Assembly: GCA_025993795.1 (NCBI GenBank)
Contig: JAMQHL010000006.1
Location: 62,001 to 126,000 of the forward strand
Length of the DNA stretch: 64,000 bases
Direction of reading: 5' to 3'
Origin: Planctomycetota bacterium
GTDB lineage: Bacteria > Planctomycetota > UBA8742 > UBA2392
The position numbers and the translations under genes were made by a program. Position 1 is the first letter of the stretch. The number at the start of each line of letters is the position of its first letter. Positions 18,475 through 26,812 of the stretch are shown one piece after another. Below the pieces are notes generated by a model. It worked only from the letters and a program-made list of their open reading frames with translations, was not told the origin of the DNA and did not search any database.

Positions 18475-19644
18475 ATGCCCACCCCCGCTGACACCGCATC
18501 GCCCCTGCCCGCCAAGCGCGGGTTCCCGATCCTTGGAGTTACAGGTTTCTCGCTGACGGCGCTTACGATTGCCGGCGCCATCTTGCGCTGGTTTTTGCCC
18601 GAAGAGCTGTGGACGCGCGTCTTCTTTGCCGTCTCGATCGGCGGGTTGGTCGGGTTTGCGACCAACTGGGTCGCGATCAAGATGCTGTTTCACCCACGGG
18701 TTCGCGTCTTCGGCGTGCAGGGCGTCGTGCCCAAGCGCCGCAAAGAGCTCGCGCGCAGCGTCGGCGAAACGCTGGAAGAACACCTGATCTCCGGCGACCG
18801 CATGCACAAGCTGCTGATGGATTCAGGCGCCGTTGACCAGGCCATTGACCGCATCTCGACACACATACCGGGGCTGCTGGGTGACCCCGATGCACGTAAG
18901 CTGGTCGAAGCCGAAGTCGATCGCACGATTCACACAACTCTGCAAGACGTGATCACTGCATCCAAGTCGTCGCTCAAGGCCAGCGCCCGCAGCACCGTCA
19001 ATGCCGCACTGGCCGGCGGCGGCGCCGCAACCATGTTCGCCAAGCTCGGCCCACTGGCAGCGGCGCTGGCTGGCGGGTTGACCGCAGGCGGCATGAAAGT
19101 CGGGCTGATGGACCCCGTGATCGACAAGGTCGTGGACAAGCTGGCTGACGACCTGATGCAGCACGAAAGCCTCAAGGCTGTCGGCAAACGCTTTGTCGCC
19201 ACGCTGCCCGAGCGCACCGAAGAAGTCCTGCGCAACGACAAGGTGCGCCTGAAACTGCGCGAGCTGATCGGCGGCATGGCCAAAGAGCTTGTCACGGCAG
19301 TTGACGTCGCCGGCCTGATCGAGGGCGAACTGCTGGCGCGCGACGAGGGTGAACTGGAAGCACTGATCGACCGTGTCGCAGCCAACGAGCTGAGTTTCAT
19401 CCAGGTTGCCGGCGGCGGGCTGGGCATGATCGCGGGACTGGCGCTGGTCTGGGAGTGGCTGTTGATCCCGATTGGTGGCGCATTCGGCATCATGGTCGTC
19501 ATCGCGCGCCTGGCCGAGCGCAAACATGCGTTCAACCGCAGCGCGAACAGTGCCAAGGTCGAACACGACCCGGTCACTGAACCTGCGCCTGCCCCTGCCG
19601 AGGCCGAAGAGGAAGCAGTGGAATCCGTGGCAGCGGGCGAGTGA
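18475..19644 (+). CDS. DUF445 family membrane protein
   Basis: A 389-residue protein of the DUF445 (YheB/YjiN-like) family. The N-terminal membrane hairpin contains the typical segment SIGGLVGFATNWVAIKMLFHP, followed by FGVQGVVPKRRKELARSVGE. A long helical region follows and a C-terminal membrane pair is near 320-350 (GGGLGMIAGLALVWEWLLIP). The family's function is unknown. The start was placed at the ATG 18475; a GTG 21 bases upstream is also possible, and neither has a convincing ribosome site. It may be co-transcribed with pilB, 150 bases upstream. Confidence 0.85.
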   Translation: MPTPADTASPLPAKRGFPILGVTGFSLTALTIAGAILRWFLPEELWTRVFFAVSIGGLVGFATNWVAIKMLFHPRVRVFGVQGVVPKRRKELARSVGETLEEHLISGDRMHKLLMDSGAVDQAIDRISTHIPGLLGDPDARKLVEAEVDRTIHTTLQDVITASKSSLKASARSTVNAALAGGGAATMFAKLGPLAAALAGGLTAGGMKVGLMDPVIDKVVDKLADDLMQHESLKAVGKRFVATLPERTEEVLRNDKVRLKLRELIGGMAKELVTAVDVAGLIEGELLARDEGELEALIDRVAANELSFIQVAGGGLGMIAGLALVWEWLLIPIGGAFGIMVVIARLAERKHAFNRSANSAKVEHDPVTEPAPAPAEAEEEAVESVAAGE

Positions 19645-19649
19645 CGGCG

Positions 19650-20582
19650 TCAATGGCTGCGGCGTTTCCAGAACCATACGCCCGCAGTTGCGGTCGCCAC
19701 AAATGACGCGCCTGCAATAATCAGCCAGGTCAGCAGCGGCGTGGTTCTGTCCGGCGGCAGCGTGAGCTCGTTTCGAAACTGGGCATACGCCTCGGGGCCG
19801 TACACCGTGATGTCGTCAAACCATGCCTGCGCCCGCAAGTTCAGGCGATGGCTGTCGCAGCCCAGCGCCAGCGCTATCACCGGCGGAGCGCTCTCTCTGA
19901 AAATGGCCCTGTAGTCGGCGGCCACATCGCGCACTTCGGGCAGCCACTCGCCGGCAGCGCTGCGGGGCGTGCGCAGGTTGATTACGGCGATGCGGCCGTC
20001 GCCAAATGTGGCGTCCACGGCTTCGCTGCTGGGCAACTCCCCGCCGAAGGTGTAACAGATGGCCCGCGCGGGTGGCGTCACCCCGGTATACTCTTGGACC
20101 TTTCGGCGCCACGAAAGCGCTGCCGGGTTGGCGCCGGCCCAACTGTGATCGAAACCCACCAGCAGACGTGCCGGAAAGTTATCCAGCTCAGGCGACAGCG
20201 GGCTGGATGTACCGAAGGTGCGCGACACTTTCCAGCGCCATGCCAGCAGCGGCTCTGTGCCCGGGTCGAACCCGACCTGCCGCCACACCAGGCCTGCGCT
20301 GCTGTCGCTGGTCAATTGCATCGCGCCGTCATGGCGCGCGTGGGTCAGCGGATTGCGTGAGCCCTCAATGCCGTATAGCGCCCAACCAGACGCCGCGTCC
20401 TCTGCCTCGAAGTCGTCCAGAACACGTCCTGCAACGCTGCGGTTGCCGTGCACCAGCGCCTCGCCTGCAACCACATGGCGCGACTGCTGCGCCGTGCATG
20501 CAGCAGCCAGCGCGAGCAGCAGGCAGGCATTCAGCCTCAAGGCGCGATTGGCACGCCTAAGTCCGGCGAACGGTACCCTCAT
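19650..20582 (-). CDS. DUF3047-like secreted protein with C-terminal membrane anchor
   Basis: A 310-residue protein with an N-terminal signal sequence containing LALAAAC, which could act as a lipobox, and a C-terminal membrane helix (WLIIAGASFVATATAGVWFW) followed by a basic tail. The body resembles DUF3047: LAWRWKVSR, a segment on phospholipid-size Asp/Trp motifs, and ICYTFGGELPSSE before IAVINLRTP. Function of that family is unknown. Its start codon overlaps the stop of the upstream NYN gene by 4 bases (ATGA), so the two are translationally coupled. It is convergent with the DUF445 gene, ending 5 bases away from it. Confidence 0.7.
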   Translation of the reverse strand: MRVPFAGLRRANRALRLNACLLLALAAACTAQQSRHVVAGEALVHGNRSVAGRVLDDFEAEDAASGWALYGIEGSRNPLTHARHDGAMQLTSDSSAGLVWRQVGFDPGTEPLLAWRWKVSRTFGTSSPLSPELDNFPARLLVGFDHSWAGANPAALSWRRKVQEYTGVTPPARAICYTFGGELPSSEAVDATFGDGRIAVINLRTPRSAAGEWLPEVRDVAADYRAIFRESAPPVIALALGCDSHRLNLRAQAWFDDITVYGPEAYAQFRNELTLPPDRTTPLLTWLIIAGASFVATATAGVWFWKRRSH

Positions 20583-21100
20583 CCCAGCTCGTCCTCCAGG
20601 TCGCGCTGGAACTCGGTGAACTCGCCGATCTCGTCCAGCATTTCCTGCTCAAGCTTGCCAATCGCGCCCCGGGTGGGCTTTTCCGGCTCGCCGCGCTCAA
20701 CTTGCGCCGGCGCCATGCGCGCCAGCGTTTCGCTCATGTCGCGGCTGTGAACGATGCGTGCGCCGGCAAGCTTGCAGGCCTCCGTGACTTCGCGGTCGGC
20801 ACTCACGACTTTCAACTGGCGCGGGTGGCCGTGGCTTTCGACAAAGTCCACGATTGCATCATCGGCGCTGCCTGTCGCCGGGCCGCAGAAAGTTACCCGG
20901 ACTTTGGGGGCCGCAAGGTCACCAGCCGATACGTTGCCGCCGGTGCCATCAAAGAACACGCGGGCCGTGGTTGATTCGCGCACGGCAAGCGCCGACAACA
21001 GCTCCACCAACCGTGCGCGTGCGCGGTCGTCATCGCCGGGCAGGGCGCCCGGATGGCGCGCCAGCGTGTGCAGCAGGTTGTAGCCGTCAATGACGTACAC
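20579..21100 (-). CDS. YacP-like NYN domain RNase
   Basis: A 173-residue NYN (PIN-like) domain protein of the YacP/Rae1 group. The N-terminus YVIDGYNLLHTL supplies the first catalytic Asp, and VFFDGTGG, SADDAIVDFVE and VVSADREVTEACK provide the further acidic residues expected of this nuclease fold. Rae1 cleaves mRNA on the ribosome in Bacillus; the role here is inferred only from family. The start is a GTG at 21100. The gene is coupled by a 4-base overlap to the DUF3047 gene downstream, and the ArsR gene lies 14 bases upstream on the same strand, so all three may be one transcript under the operator at 21695. Confidence 0.82.
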   Translation of the reverse strand: MYVIDGYNLLHTLARHPGALPGDDDRARARLVELLSALAVRESTTARVFFDGTGGNVSAGDLAAPKVRVTFCGPATGSADDAIVDFVESHGHPRQLKVVSADREVTEACKLAGARIVHSRDMSETLARMAPAQVERGEPEKPTRGAIGKLEQEMLDEIGEFTEFQRDLEDELG

Positions 21101-21114
21101 GCGGGCAGTCTAGA

Positions 21115-21681
21115 CTATGCCGGTGACGAGTGCGGGTAGAAGTTGATACACAGGTATACGCTCTCAACGGCTTCGTCCACTTTGGGCGCTTCCAGTCCTG
21201 CCATGAATCCCGTCAGCGTGGCTTTCAGGGCGTCGCGCAGGGCACGCAGCTTTTCGGGTGTGGTCGTGATCTGCTGGGTGTTGATGCCGAAGAAGCGTTC
21301 GGGCTCGCGCTCGATGATGCGCGCACCGACGCGGTGAACCTCGGTCACGCTGTCCAGGGTCAGCTTGCGCATCTCAAGGTCTTTGGCGCTGCCGTGCTTT
21401 GTAGAAAACGTCAGCGGTTCCATGGACGGCGCCTGCTGGACGTGTCGAAACAGCTTTTCCGTGATGGCCTTGGGACCCGGCCTTGTGCCCGCATGCTCCA
21501 CGAACCCGGCACGCACAAGCCGCAACACGTGATAGCGTGCACTGGCAGTGTTGGCATCGACGGCGCGTGCAAGCTCGGTCTGGGTCATGGGCCCGCGGGC
21601 GCGCAGCAGGCCAACAATCTTGATGCGGACAGGGTGAAACCAGGTGCGGATGCGCTCTTGGTGGTCGATCTGCGTTGACAT
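21115..21681 (-). CDS. ArsR-type winged-helix repressor
   Basis: A 188-residue regulator whose N-terminal 75 residues form a winged helix of the ArsR/HTH_20 type: FHPVRIKIVGLLRARGPMTQ, then TELARAVDANTASARYHVLRL and a wing at GTRPGPKAITEKLFRH. No metal-binding Cys cluster is seen, so it is probably not a metal sensor. The C-terminal half (about 90-185) is helical and unrecognised, possibly an effector domain. A perfect 28-bp palindrome begins 14 bases upstream of the ATG and overlaps its promoter, strongly suggesting autorepression. The NYN and DUF3047 genes follow on the same strand. Confidence 0.85.
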   Translation of the reverse strand: MSTQIDHQERIRTWFHPVRIKIVGLLRARGPMTQTELARAVDANTASARYHVLRLVRAGFVEHAGTRPGPKAITEKLFRHVQQAPSMEPLTFSTKHGSAKDLEMRKLTLDSVTEVHRVGARIIEREPERFFGINTQQITTTPEKLRALRDALKATLTGFMAGLEAPKVDEAVESVYLCINFYPHSSPA

Positions 21682-21694
21682 GGCGGCCTCATCA

Positions 21695-21722
21695 ATACAG
21701 TATTTATCAATAAATACTGTAT
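21695..21722. promoter_or_regulatory. Perfect palindromic operator, 13-bp arms
   Basis: ATACAGTATTTAT-CA-ATAAATACTGTAT is a perfect inverted repeat with a 2-bp centre. It lies 14 bases upstream of the ArsR-type gene and overlaps the -10 of its promoter. The left and right halves are spaced as expected for a winged-helix dimer. It is the most striking regulatory site in the window. Confidence 0.85.
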
Positions 21723-21739
21723 CGTTTTGGCGGTGTCAA
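21711..21739 (-). promoter_or_regulatory. Promoter of the ArsR-type gene, TTGACA-N17-TATTTA
   Basis: On the minus strand a perfect -35 TTGACA (21739-21734) is 17 bases from TATTTA (21716-21711). The -10 lies inside one arm of the palindrome, so a bound repressor would block polymerase. Confidence 0.65.
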
Positions 21740-21780
21740 GGCGAATCCAGATCGCAATATTACTGTGCATTACGAAATAA

Positions 21781-21809
21781 TTGACCATATTTCTTTCATG
21801 GTGTATGAT
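21781..21809 (+). promoter_or_regulatory. Promoter TTGACC-N17-TATGAT
   Basis: TTGACC (21781-21786) and TATGAT (21804-21809) with an ideal 17-base spacer, 42 bases before the ATG at 21851. Predicted transcription start is about 21816. It is divergent from the ArsR promoter, 42 bases away from it, so the palindrome could influence both. Confidence 0.65.
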
Positions 21810-21830
21810 TATTGGAGGATGCTGGTGTCC

Positions 21831-21845
21831 CCTCCGAAGTGGAGG
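21831..21845 (+). promoter_or_regulatory. Hairpin that masks the ribosome binding site
   Basis: CCTCC (21831-21835) can pair with the ribosome site GGAGG (21841-21845) across a 5-base loop. A second GGAGG (21814-21818) could pair with the same CCTCC instead and release the site. The arrangement could tune translation of the gene at 21851. Confidence 0.35.
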
Positions 21846-21850
21846 TTCCT

Positions 21851-22540
21851 ATGACCACCGCCCTGTTCATCTCTCCGCAGCTCATTGAGCAGTTCAACCG
21901 CGCCGCGTCCTTGGCAAGACAGGGCATGTTTGAAGAATCGCTGGTGGCGTGGGAACGGCTTCTCAATCCCACCCAGGCAGAAAAGCGCGAACGCCACATC
22001 AGCACCGGCGACTTTCTGGGCCAAGCCATGATGCGCAAGGCGTGGGTCATGATGGACCTGCGCTGTCACAAGCAGGCCCGCGCCGTGCTGGAAGACGCAG
22101 TGTTGCAGGCATGTCTGGGGCAGTTCGACACCGAGACGCTTTGCGAATACTGGTTCTCGTATGCCAACGTGCTTGGCAACCTGGGCGACCTGCAGCCCAT
22201 GGACGACGCATTCTGCCGCGCCATGCACATCGCCGCCGACCTGCTTGGCGACACCAGTCGCATGCACCAGTGCTGGAACAACCTGATGGCGTGGGCCGAA
22301 GAAGCAAACGCCTGGAACTATCTTTCCAGCGAAGCTGACGGGTGCCTCGTGTACTGCCGCAACGTGGACGACCGCGTGCTGCACGGCATTGCGCGGCTTT
22401 ACAAGGGCATGGCACTGGCGCGCATGGGCCTGGCCGCCGAAGCGCGGGCGCTTGTGCAGCCTGTGCTGGCGCAGGCCCAAGAGCACATGCTCGATAACCT
22501 CGTCGCGCGCTGCCGCGACATCATGAGGCTTTGCGGATAG
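21851..22540 (+). CDS. Small helical TPR-like hypothetical protein
   Basis: A 229-residue all-helical protein with TPR-like pairs (FNRAASLARQGMFEESLVAW; RKAWVMMDLRCHKQARAVLE; RLYKGMALARMGLAAEARAL). No signal peptide or membrane segment, so probably cytoplasmic and a protein-binding adaptor. The ATG at 21851 is chosen for its GGAGG 5 bases upstream; a further 13 codons upstream are open. It has its own strong promoter and is divergent from the ArsR-type repressor, which may regulate it. Confidence 0.75.
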   Translation: MTTALFISPQLIEQFNRAASLARQGMFEESLVAWERLLNPTQAEKRERHISTGDFLGQAMMRKAWVMMDLRCHKQARAVLEDAVLQACLGQFDTETLCEYWFSYANVLGNLGDLQPMDDAFCRAMHIAADLLGDTSRMHQCWNNLMAWAEEANAWNYLSSEADGCLVYCRNVDDRVLHGIARLYKGMALARMGLAAEARALVQPVLAQAQEHMLDNLVARCRDIMRLCG

Positions 22541-22560
22541 CCGTGCTACCAACGGCACGG

Positions 22561-22609
22561 CTGTCCGAGGGGGATGGGTGTGGGGCCCATCCCCTGCCGC
22601 ATTGGACAG
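22561..22609 (+). terminator. Nested stem-loop after the TPR-like gene
   Basis: An inner 9-bp stem GGGGATGGG (22570-22578) with CCCATCCCC (22586-22594), loop of 7, is enclosed by CTGTCC (22561-22566) pairing with GGACAG (22604-22609). No T-run follows, so it may be a weak or Rho-aided terminator or a structured RNA rather than a classic terminator. Confidence 0.45.
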
Positions 22610-22717
22610 GCCCCGATTGGCAAGCGCAGGCTGCTTGCAAGTCGCGGATTGACGTAAATTCCGCAATCTGGCATCCAAAGTCGGCCCGGGTCAAAGCTAC
22701 AATCACGCTTCCGGTAC

Positions 22718-24262
22718 ATGGAACGAACCATGCTGACACGCTGTCTTACGTTCGCGCTTGTCTGCACGCTGCTTTCTGCAGCGCTGCCGGCTGCCCCAAA
22801 AGTGAAGGTAGAGTGGCGCGAAACGAAGTTCGAATCGGGCAAGCTGCGCGAACGGTTTGCGGTGCAGGTTGACGACAAAGGCGCCGAGACGCGCTGGGGC
22901 GAGTACAAGGAATTCTATGAATCGGGCAAGACCCGCACCGCAGGTGACTTCAAGTCCGGCAAGAAGGACGGCACCTGGACCTGGTGGCACGAGAACGGTG
23001 AGCGCCTGCAACTGGGCGTTTACATCGCCGACGTGCAGCAAGGCGAATGGACGCGCTGGCACAACACCGGCAAGAAAGAGAACGCGGGCAAGTTCAAAGA
23101 CGGCAAGCGCGACGGCAAATGGGAGTGGTGGTACAGCGACGGCAAGAAGAGCAGCGAGCTTTACTACAAAGAAGGTGCCAAGGATGGCCGCACGGTAAGC
23201 TGGGCGCAGAATGCGACGCGGACCCTGCAGGGCAACTGGAAGTCCGACAAAGAAGACGGCAAGTGGGAGTGGTGGTACGAAACCGGCCAGTTGCAGCAAA
23301 GCGGCCGCTACGCCATGGGCGTGAAAGAGGGCCGCTGGGACAGCTGGTACGTCAACGGCGTGATGAGTGAACAGGTTGAGTACAAAGGAACCAAGCCGGG
23401 ACCCTGGAAGCAGTGGTATGAAAACGGCAACCTGAAGTCAGTGGGTGAAAACCTGGAATTGCTGCAGCACGGCCGGTGGACGTTCTACTACGAAGACGGC
23501 GTCAAGGAGTCGTCCGGCGCCTACGACCGCGGAAGTCGCTACGGCGTCTGGACCTGGTGGCACGAAAACACCAGCCGCAAAGAAGAAGGCGAGTACGACA
23601 AAGAAACCGGAAACCGAACGGGCAAGTGGTCGTTCTGGCACGACAACAGCCAGAAGGCATGCGAAGGCGTGTACGTGCGCGGAGAACGCAGCGGCGCATG
23701 GGCACTCTGGCACGCCAGCGGCGAGAAGCTGATTGAGTGCTTTTACCAGAGCGGTGAACTCGAGAACGACTGGGTGCGTTATCATGCCAACGGCAAGAAG
23801 GCTGCGCAGGGCAAGTACAACGCCGGTTCACGCAAGGGCGTCTGGACCTTCTGGCACGACAACGGCGAGAAGTCTGAAGAAGGCGCCTACGACGTGGATC
23901 GCACCGGCCTATGGCAGACCTGGTACCGCAACGGTTCGCTGGAGAGCCACGGCCACTGGGACTATGAGCGCCGCGGCAAGTGGCAGTTCTGGTGGGACAA
24001 CGGCAGCAAACGACTCACGTGCCACTACGACGACAACGGCGCCCGCACGGGCCAGTGGGATTGGTTCAGCCGCGAAGGCAAACCACAGGCAGTCGGAACG
24101 TTCAAGGCCGGCTGGCTGGATGGCTGGTACCGCGAATACGCCGCGGACGGCAGCGTAAGGTTTCAGCGCTGGTACAAGGAGGGTTTCGAAGAAGACCCGC
24201 CCAAGGAAGAGCCGAAGGAAACGCCAAGAGAGACGCCCGAAGGAACACCGAAAGGGGACTAA
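22718..24262 (+). CDS. Secreted MORN_2 (YwqK-like) repeat protein with about 18 repeats
   Basis: A 514-residue protein with a signal peptide (LTFALVCTLLSAALPAA) followed by about 18 consecutive repeats of 23-26 residues fitting G-x-W-x-x-W-(Y/H)-x-x-G-x-x-x-x-x-G-x-(Y/F)-x-x-G. This is the MORN_2 repeat that automated annotation calls a YwqK antitoxin, but no toxin gene is adjacent and the signal peptide argues against a cytoplasmic antitoxin. The tail is rich in Glu, Pro and Lys. Such arrays form elongated beta structures; a surface-binding role is inferred. Either the ATG at 22718 or that at 22730 could be the start; neither has a clear ribosome site. Confidence 0.82.
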   Translation: MERTMLTRCLTFALVCTLLSAALPAAPKVKVEWRETKFESGKLRERFAVQVDDKGAETRWGEYKEFYESGKTRTAGDFKSGKKDGTWTWWHENGERLQLGVYIADVQQGEWTRWHNTGKKENAGKFKDGKRDGKWEWWYSDGKKSSELYYKEGAKDGRTVSWAQNATRTLQGNWKSDKEDGKWEWWYETGQLQQSGRYAMGVKEGRWDSWYVNGVMSEQVEYKGTKPGPWKQWYENGNLKSVGENLELLQHGRWTFYYEDGVKESSGAYDRGSRYGVWTWWHENTSRKEEGEYDKETGNRTGKWSFWHDNSQKACEGVYVRGERSGAWALWHASGEKLIECFYQSGELENDWVRYHANGKKAAQGKYNAGSRKGVWTFWHDNGEKSEEGAYDVDRTGLWQTWYRNGSLESHGHWDYERRGKWQFWWDNGSKRLTCHYDDNGARTGQWDWFSREGKPQAVGTFKAGWLDGWYREYAADGSVRFQRWYKEGFEEDPPKEEPKETPRETPEGTPKGD

Positions 24263-24337
24263 AGCACGCGGGGTGACGCGCGGAATTTCTCAACTCTCGT
24301 GGTGCATTCGGGCCGGGCGCTTTCATAATCCCTGACG

Positions 24338-24910
24338 ATGCGATTCTTGCTCCTGTTGTGTCTGTTTGCCTCACCCCTGTGCGCGCAGTCCGACATGGTC
24401 GTGCTGCGCGACACAGTTGTCATTGCCGTGGGTGCTACCGACTCGTTGCTGAATACCGGCGCCTCGCCGTTCAACCTCACGTACACAATTCGCAATGATG
24501 GCACCACTGATCTGGACCTCACCAGCATGCCGCTGGTTGCCCTGTCCGGTGAAACCAACTGCACCGTGATCGTCCTGCAGAACCCCGCAACCCCGGTTGC
24601 CATGGGTGCGACGACCACCTTTCGCCTGCAAGTCTCGCCGATTGCAGCCACAGCCTTCAGCTTCGGCGTAAGCATCGCCAACAACGACACCGTGAAGAAC
24701 CCGTATACGTTTACCTTTGAGGGCAACGCCGTCGCGCCGTCCAAGAAGAAAGCGTCTGCCAGTCGTCCCGACGACTGCTCAACGGGCACTGGCGGCACGT
24801 CGCGGTGGTGGCTGCTTGCCGTGCTGGCAATTGGCGCCCTGACGCTGCGCCGCCTTCGCCACGCCGCCCGGCGCCAAGAGCAACGGCCAAGTTCGGCCCG
24901 AGTTTCCTGA
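24338..24910 (+). CDS. Secreted Ig-like protein with C-terminal sorting-type anchor
   Basis: A 190-residue protein with a short signal peptide (FLLLLCLFASPLCAQ), one beta-sandwich domain of the ASH/choice-of-anchor type (FNLTYTIRNDGTTDLDLTS; TTFRLQVSPIAATAFSFGVS), and a C-terminal signal made of a Cys/Gly-rich stretch (DDCSTGTGGTS), a hydrophobic helix (WWLLAVLAIGALTL) and an Arg cluster. That tripartite tail resembles MYXO-CTERM and similar sorting signals, which are processed by dedicated proteases; the match is by pattern only. It follows the MORN_2 gene by 75 bases and may share its transcript. Confidence 0.7.
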   Translation: MRFLLLLCLFASPLCAQSDMVVLRDTVVIAVGATDSLLNTGASPFNLTYTIRNDGTTDLDLTSMPLVALSGETNCTVIVLQNPATPVAMGATTTFRLQVSPIAATAFSFGVSIANNDTVKNPYTFTFEGNAVAPSKKKASASRPDDCSTGTGGTSRWWLLAVLAIGALTLRRLRHAARRQEQRPSSARVS

Positions 24911-24951
24911 TCTTCACGCTGGCCGCCAGCTGAATACCCGCACTTCCTGCA

Positions 24952-26733
24952 TCACCAACCGCCGCCGAAGCGCTTCTTGCGCTTGCGGGGCAGGCGCGGG
25001 TTGCCGGCGTCGGGTTCAGGCGGCGGGACCGCCGAATGGGCTTGCGAGGCACTGGACGTGCCGGGCATGCCATAGCCGCGCAGGTTGGGTGCGCGCCCGC
25101 TTTTTGAGCCCAGGACGCGGCTGTCACGGTTGACTTTCAGGGGGCCGCTTGCCGGCGCGTCAAAGAACCCGGGCAGCTTGCCGGTGCGCAACACGTGTTC
25201 CATGTCTGACACAAGCTGCATGGCGCTGGCTGGGCGGTCTTCGGGCCGCTTGGCCATCATCGTCTGCAGCAGCGTGGCGGTTGCGTCGCTGATGTCGGGC
25301 CGGAAGTTCTTCGGGTGTGGCGGCGGCTCATGGATGTGGCGGTACATCACGACTTCGGGCGGGCCCTCGAACGGAACCTTGGCGGTCAGGCAGAAATACA
25401 TGGTCACGCCCAGGCTGTAGATATCGCTGCGCGTGTCAATGTCCTGACGGCCCATCGCCTGCTCGGGCGAGATGTAGTTGGGCGTACCGACTGCCATGCC
25501 CTTGGTGGCGCCTTCGGGGCCGTCGGCACGGACCTTGGCCAGCCCCAGGTCCAGCAGTTTCACCTGCCGGTCGCGGGTGACCATGATGTTGTCGGGCTTG
25601 ATGTCGCGGTGCACCAACCCCAGTTTCTCGGCGTGCTCAAGGGCCTTGGCGACCTGCACGATCAGCTCAAGGGCCTGTCGCTCGTCCATGGCGCCGCGCT
25701 CTTTCACAAGCTGCTGCAGCGTCTTGCCCTCGACGTACTCCATCGCGAAGTAGCACAAGCCTTCCACTTCGCCGGCATCGATGCCGGTGATGACGTTGGG
25801 GTGGTTCAACCGCGCGCTGGCACGCGACTCCTGCAGAAAGCGGTGCTTGATGGTGGCGTTGGCAGCAAGCTCAGGTTGCAGGATCTTGATGGCAACCCAG
25901 CGTTCCATGCGCAACTGGCGGGCCTTGTAGACCGTGCCCATGGCGCCCTGGCCCAGCTTTTCGTGCAGCTTGTAGCCCTGGATCTTGTCTGCGATCTGGT
26001 ACATCTGCTGGTAGCCCTTGACGCGGTCAATGCCGGACTTGTCCAGATAGCCGCGCTGCATCAGCAACTGGCCCAGCAGCGGTACGCGCTGGCCCTTCTG
26101 CAGCAGCGCGCGCTGCACGTTTACGCATTCCTGAATCTGCGCAGCCGTCACCAGGTTCAGGTTGACTGCCGCCTGGCCAAAGCTCAGCCTTGCCGTGTTG
26201 TCGCTCGGCGGCGGGGGCTCGGCCTCGACGGGTTCCATGTCCTGGGTTTCCGCAAATGCGGGGTCCGGCGCCGCGCGGTACTGAGCGGACGGCCGAGGGG
26301 GCATCTTCTCGAGTTGATCCGGGTGCGGAATTTCGGTTGCCTCACCTACCGGTTGCACCACTGGCGCGCTGTCGAACACGCCCTCTCGTGGCGAACTCGG
26401 CGCCGAACTGACGTGGCGTATCTGCGGCTTCACCGCCGGCCGGTTTGCGGCGCTGCTCTGGGCGCTGCGCTGGGGCACAGGGCGGCCCGGCGGCTGCGGT
26501 TGCGGTGCCTTGGCAGGTGGCGGCCCCAGTGACACCGTAGGAATCGTCGGAAGTTTCTGGGTTTCTTCACCGGGCGGCTGGGCGCCGGGCATGCGACGCT
26601 GTTCCGGGGCCGGCGCAGACTTTCGAGTGCGTTGGGTGTCCGGAGTCTTTACCGGGTACACACGTTCTTTTCCGCCGCCTCCCTCAGAGTCGACAGAACG
26701 ACGCGTGCTCAAATGCCACGCAAAGTGCATCAC
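24952..26733 (-). CDS. Ser/Thr protein kinase with PilB-type N-terminal module
   Basis: A 593-residue Hanks-type kinase. Residues 1-180 are Pro/Gln-rich and disordered. Residues about 184-245 (AAVNLNLVTAAQIQECVNVQ; LLGQLLMQRGYLDKSGIDRV) resemble the MshEN/GSPII_E N-terminal module also found in the PilB-type ATPase of this window. The kinase domain (about 253-520) has the Gly loop LGQGAMGTVYKA, Lys283, HRDIKPDN with catalytic Asp377, and DLG with Asp395. No membrane segment is seen, so the kinase is probably cytoplasmic. The start is uncertain: the first ATG is used, but internal GTG or ATG codons are possible because the N-terminus is low-complexity. Substrates are unknown. Confidence 0.9.
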   Translation of the reverse strand: MMHFAWHLSTRRSVDSEGGGGKERVYPVKTPDTQRTRKSAPAPEQRRMPGAQPPGEETQKLPTIPTVSLGPPPAKAPQPQPPGRPVPQRSAQSSAANRPAVKPQIRHVSSAPSSPREGVFDSAPVVQPVGEATEIPHPDQLEKMPPRPSAQYRAAPDPAFAETQDMEPVEAEPPPPSDNTARLSFGQAAVNLNLVTAAQIQECVNVQRALLQKGQRVPLLGQLLMQRGYLDKSGIDRVKGYQQMYQIADKIQGYKLHEKLGQGAMGTVYKARQLRMERWVAIKILQPELAANATIKHRFLQESRASARLNHPNVITGIDAGEVEGLCYFAMEYVEGKTLQQLVKERGAMDERQALELIVQVAKALEHAEKLGLVHRDIKPDNIMVTRDRQVKLLDLGLAKVRADGPEGATKGMAVGTPNYISPEQAMGRQDIDTRSDIYSLGVTMYFCLTAKVPFEGPPEVVMYRHIHEPPPHPKNFRPDISDATATLLQTMMAKRPEDRPASAMQLVSDMEHVLRTGKLPGFFDAPASGPLKVNRDSRVLGSKSGRAPNLRGYGMPGTSSASQAHSAVPPPEPDAGNPRLPRKRKKRFGGGW

Positions 26734-26812
26734 ACAGCCCAGTTACTGCCAGCCCGACAGGGGCGCATCCGCAAGGGACGCGACCTGCTGATTATTGCAG
26801 CTTAAGGCGTCT

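Noticed and set aside
22718-24262. Toxin-antitoxin system (YwqK antitoxin label)
   Set aside because: No toxin gene is adjacent and the protein has a signal peptide.
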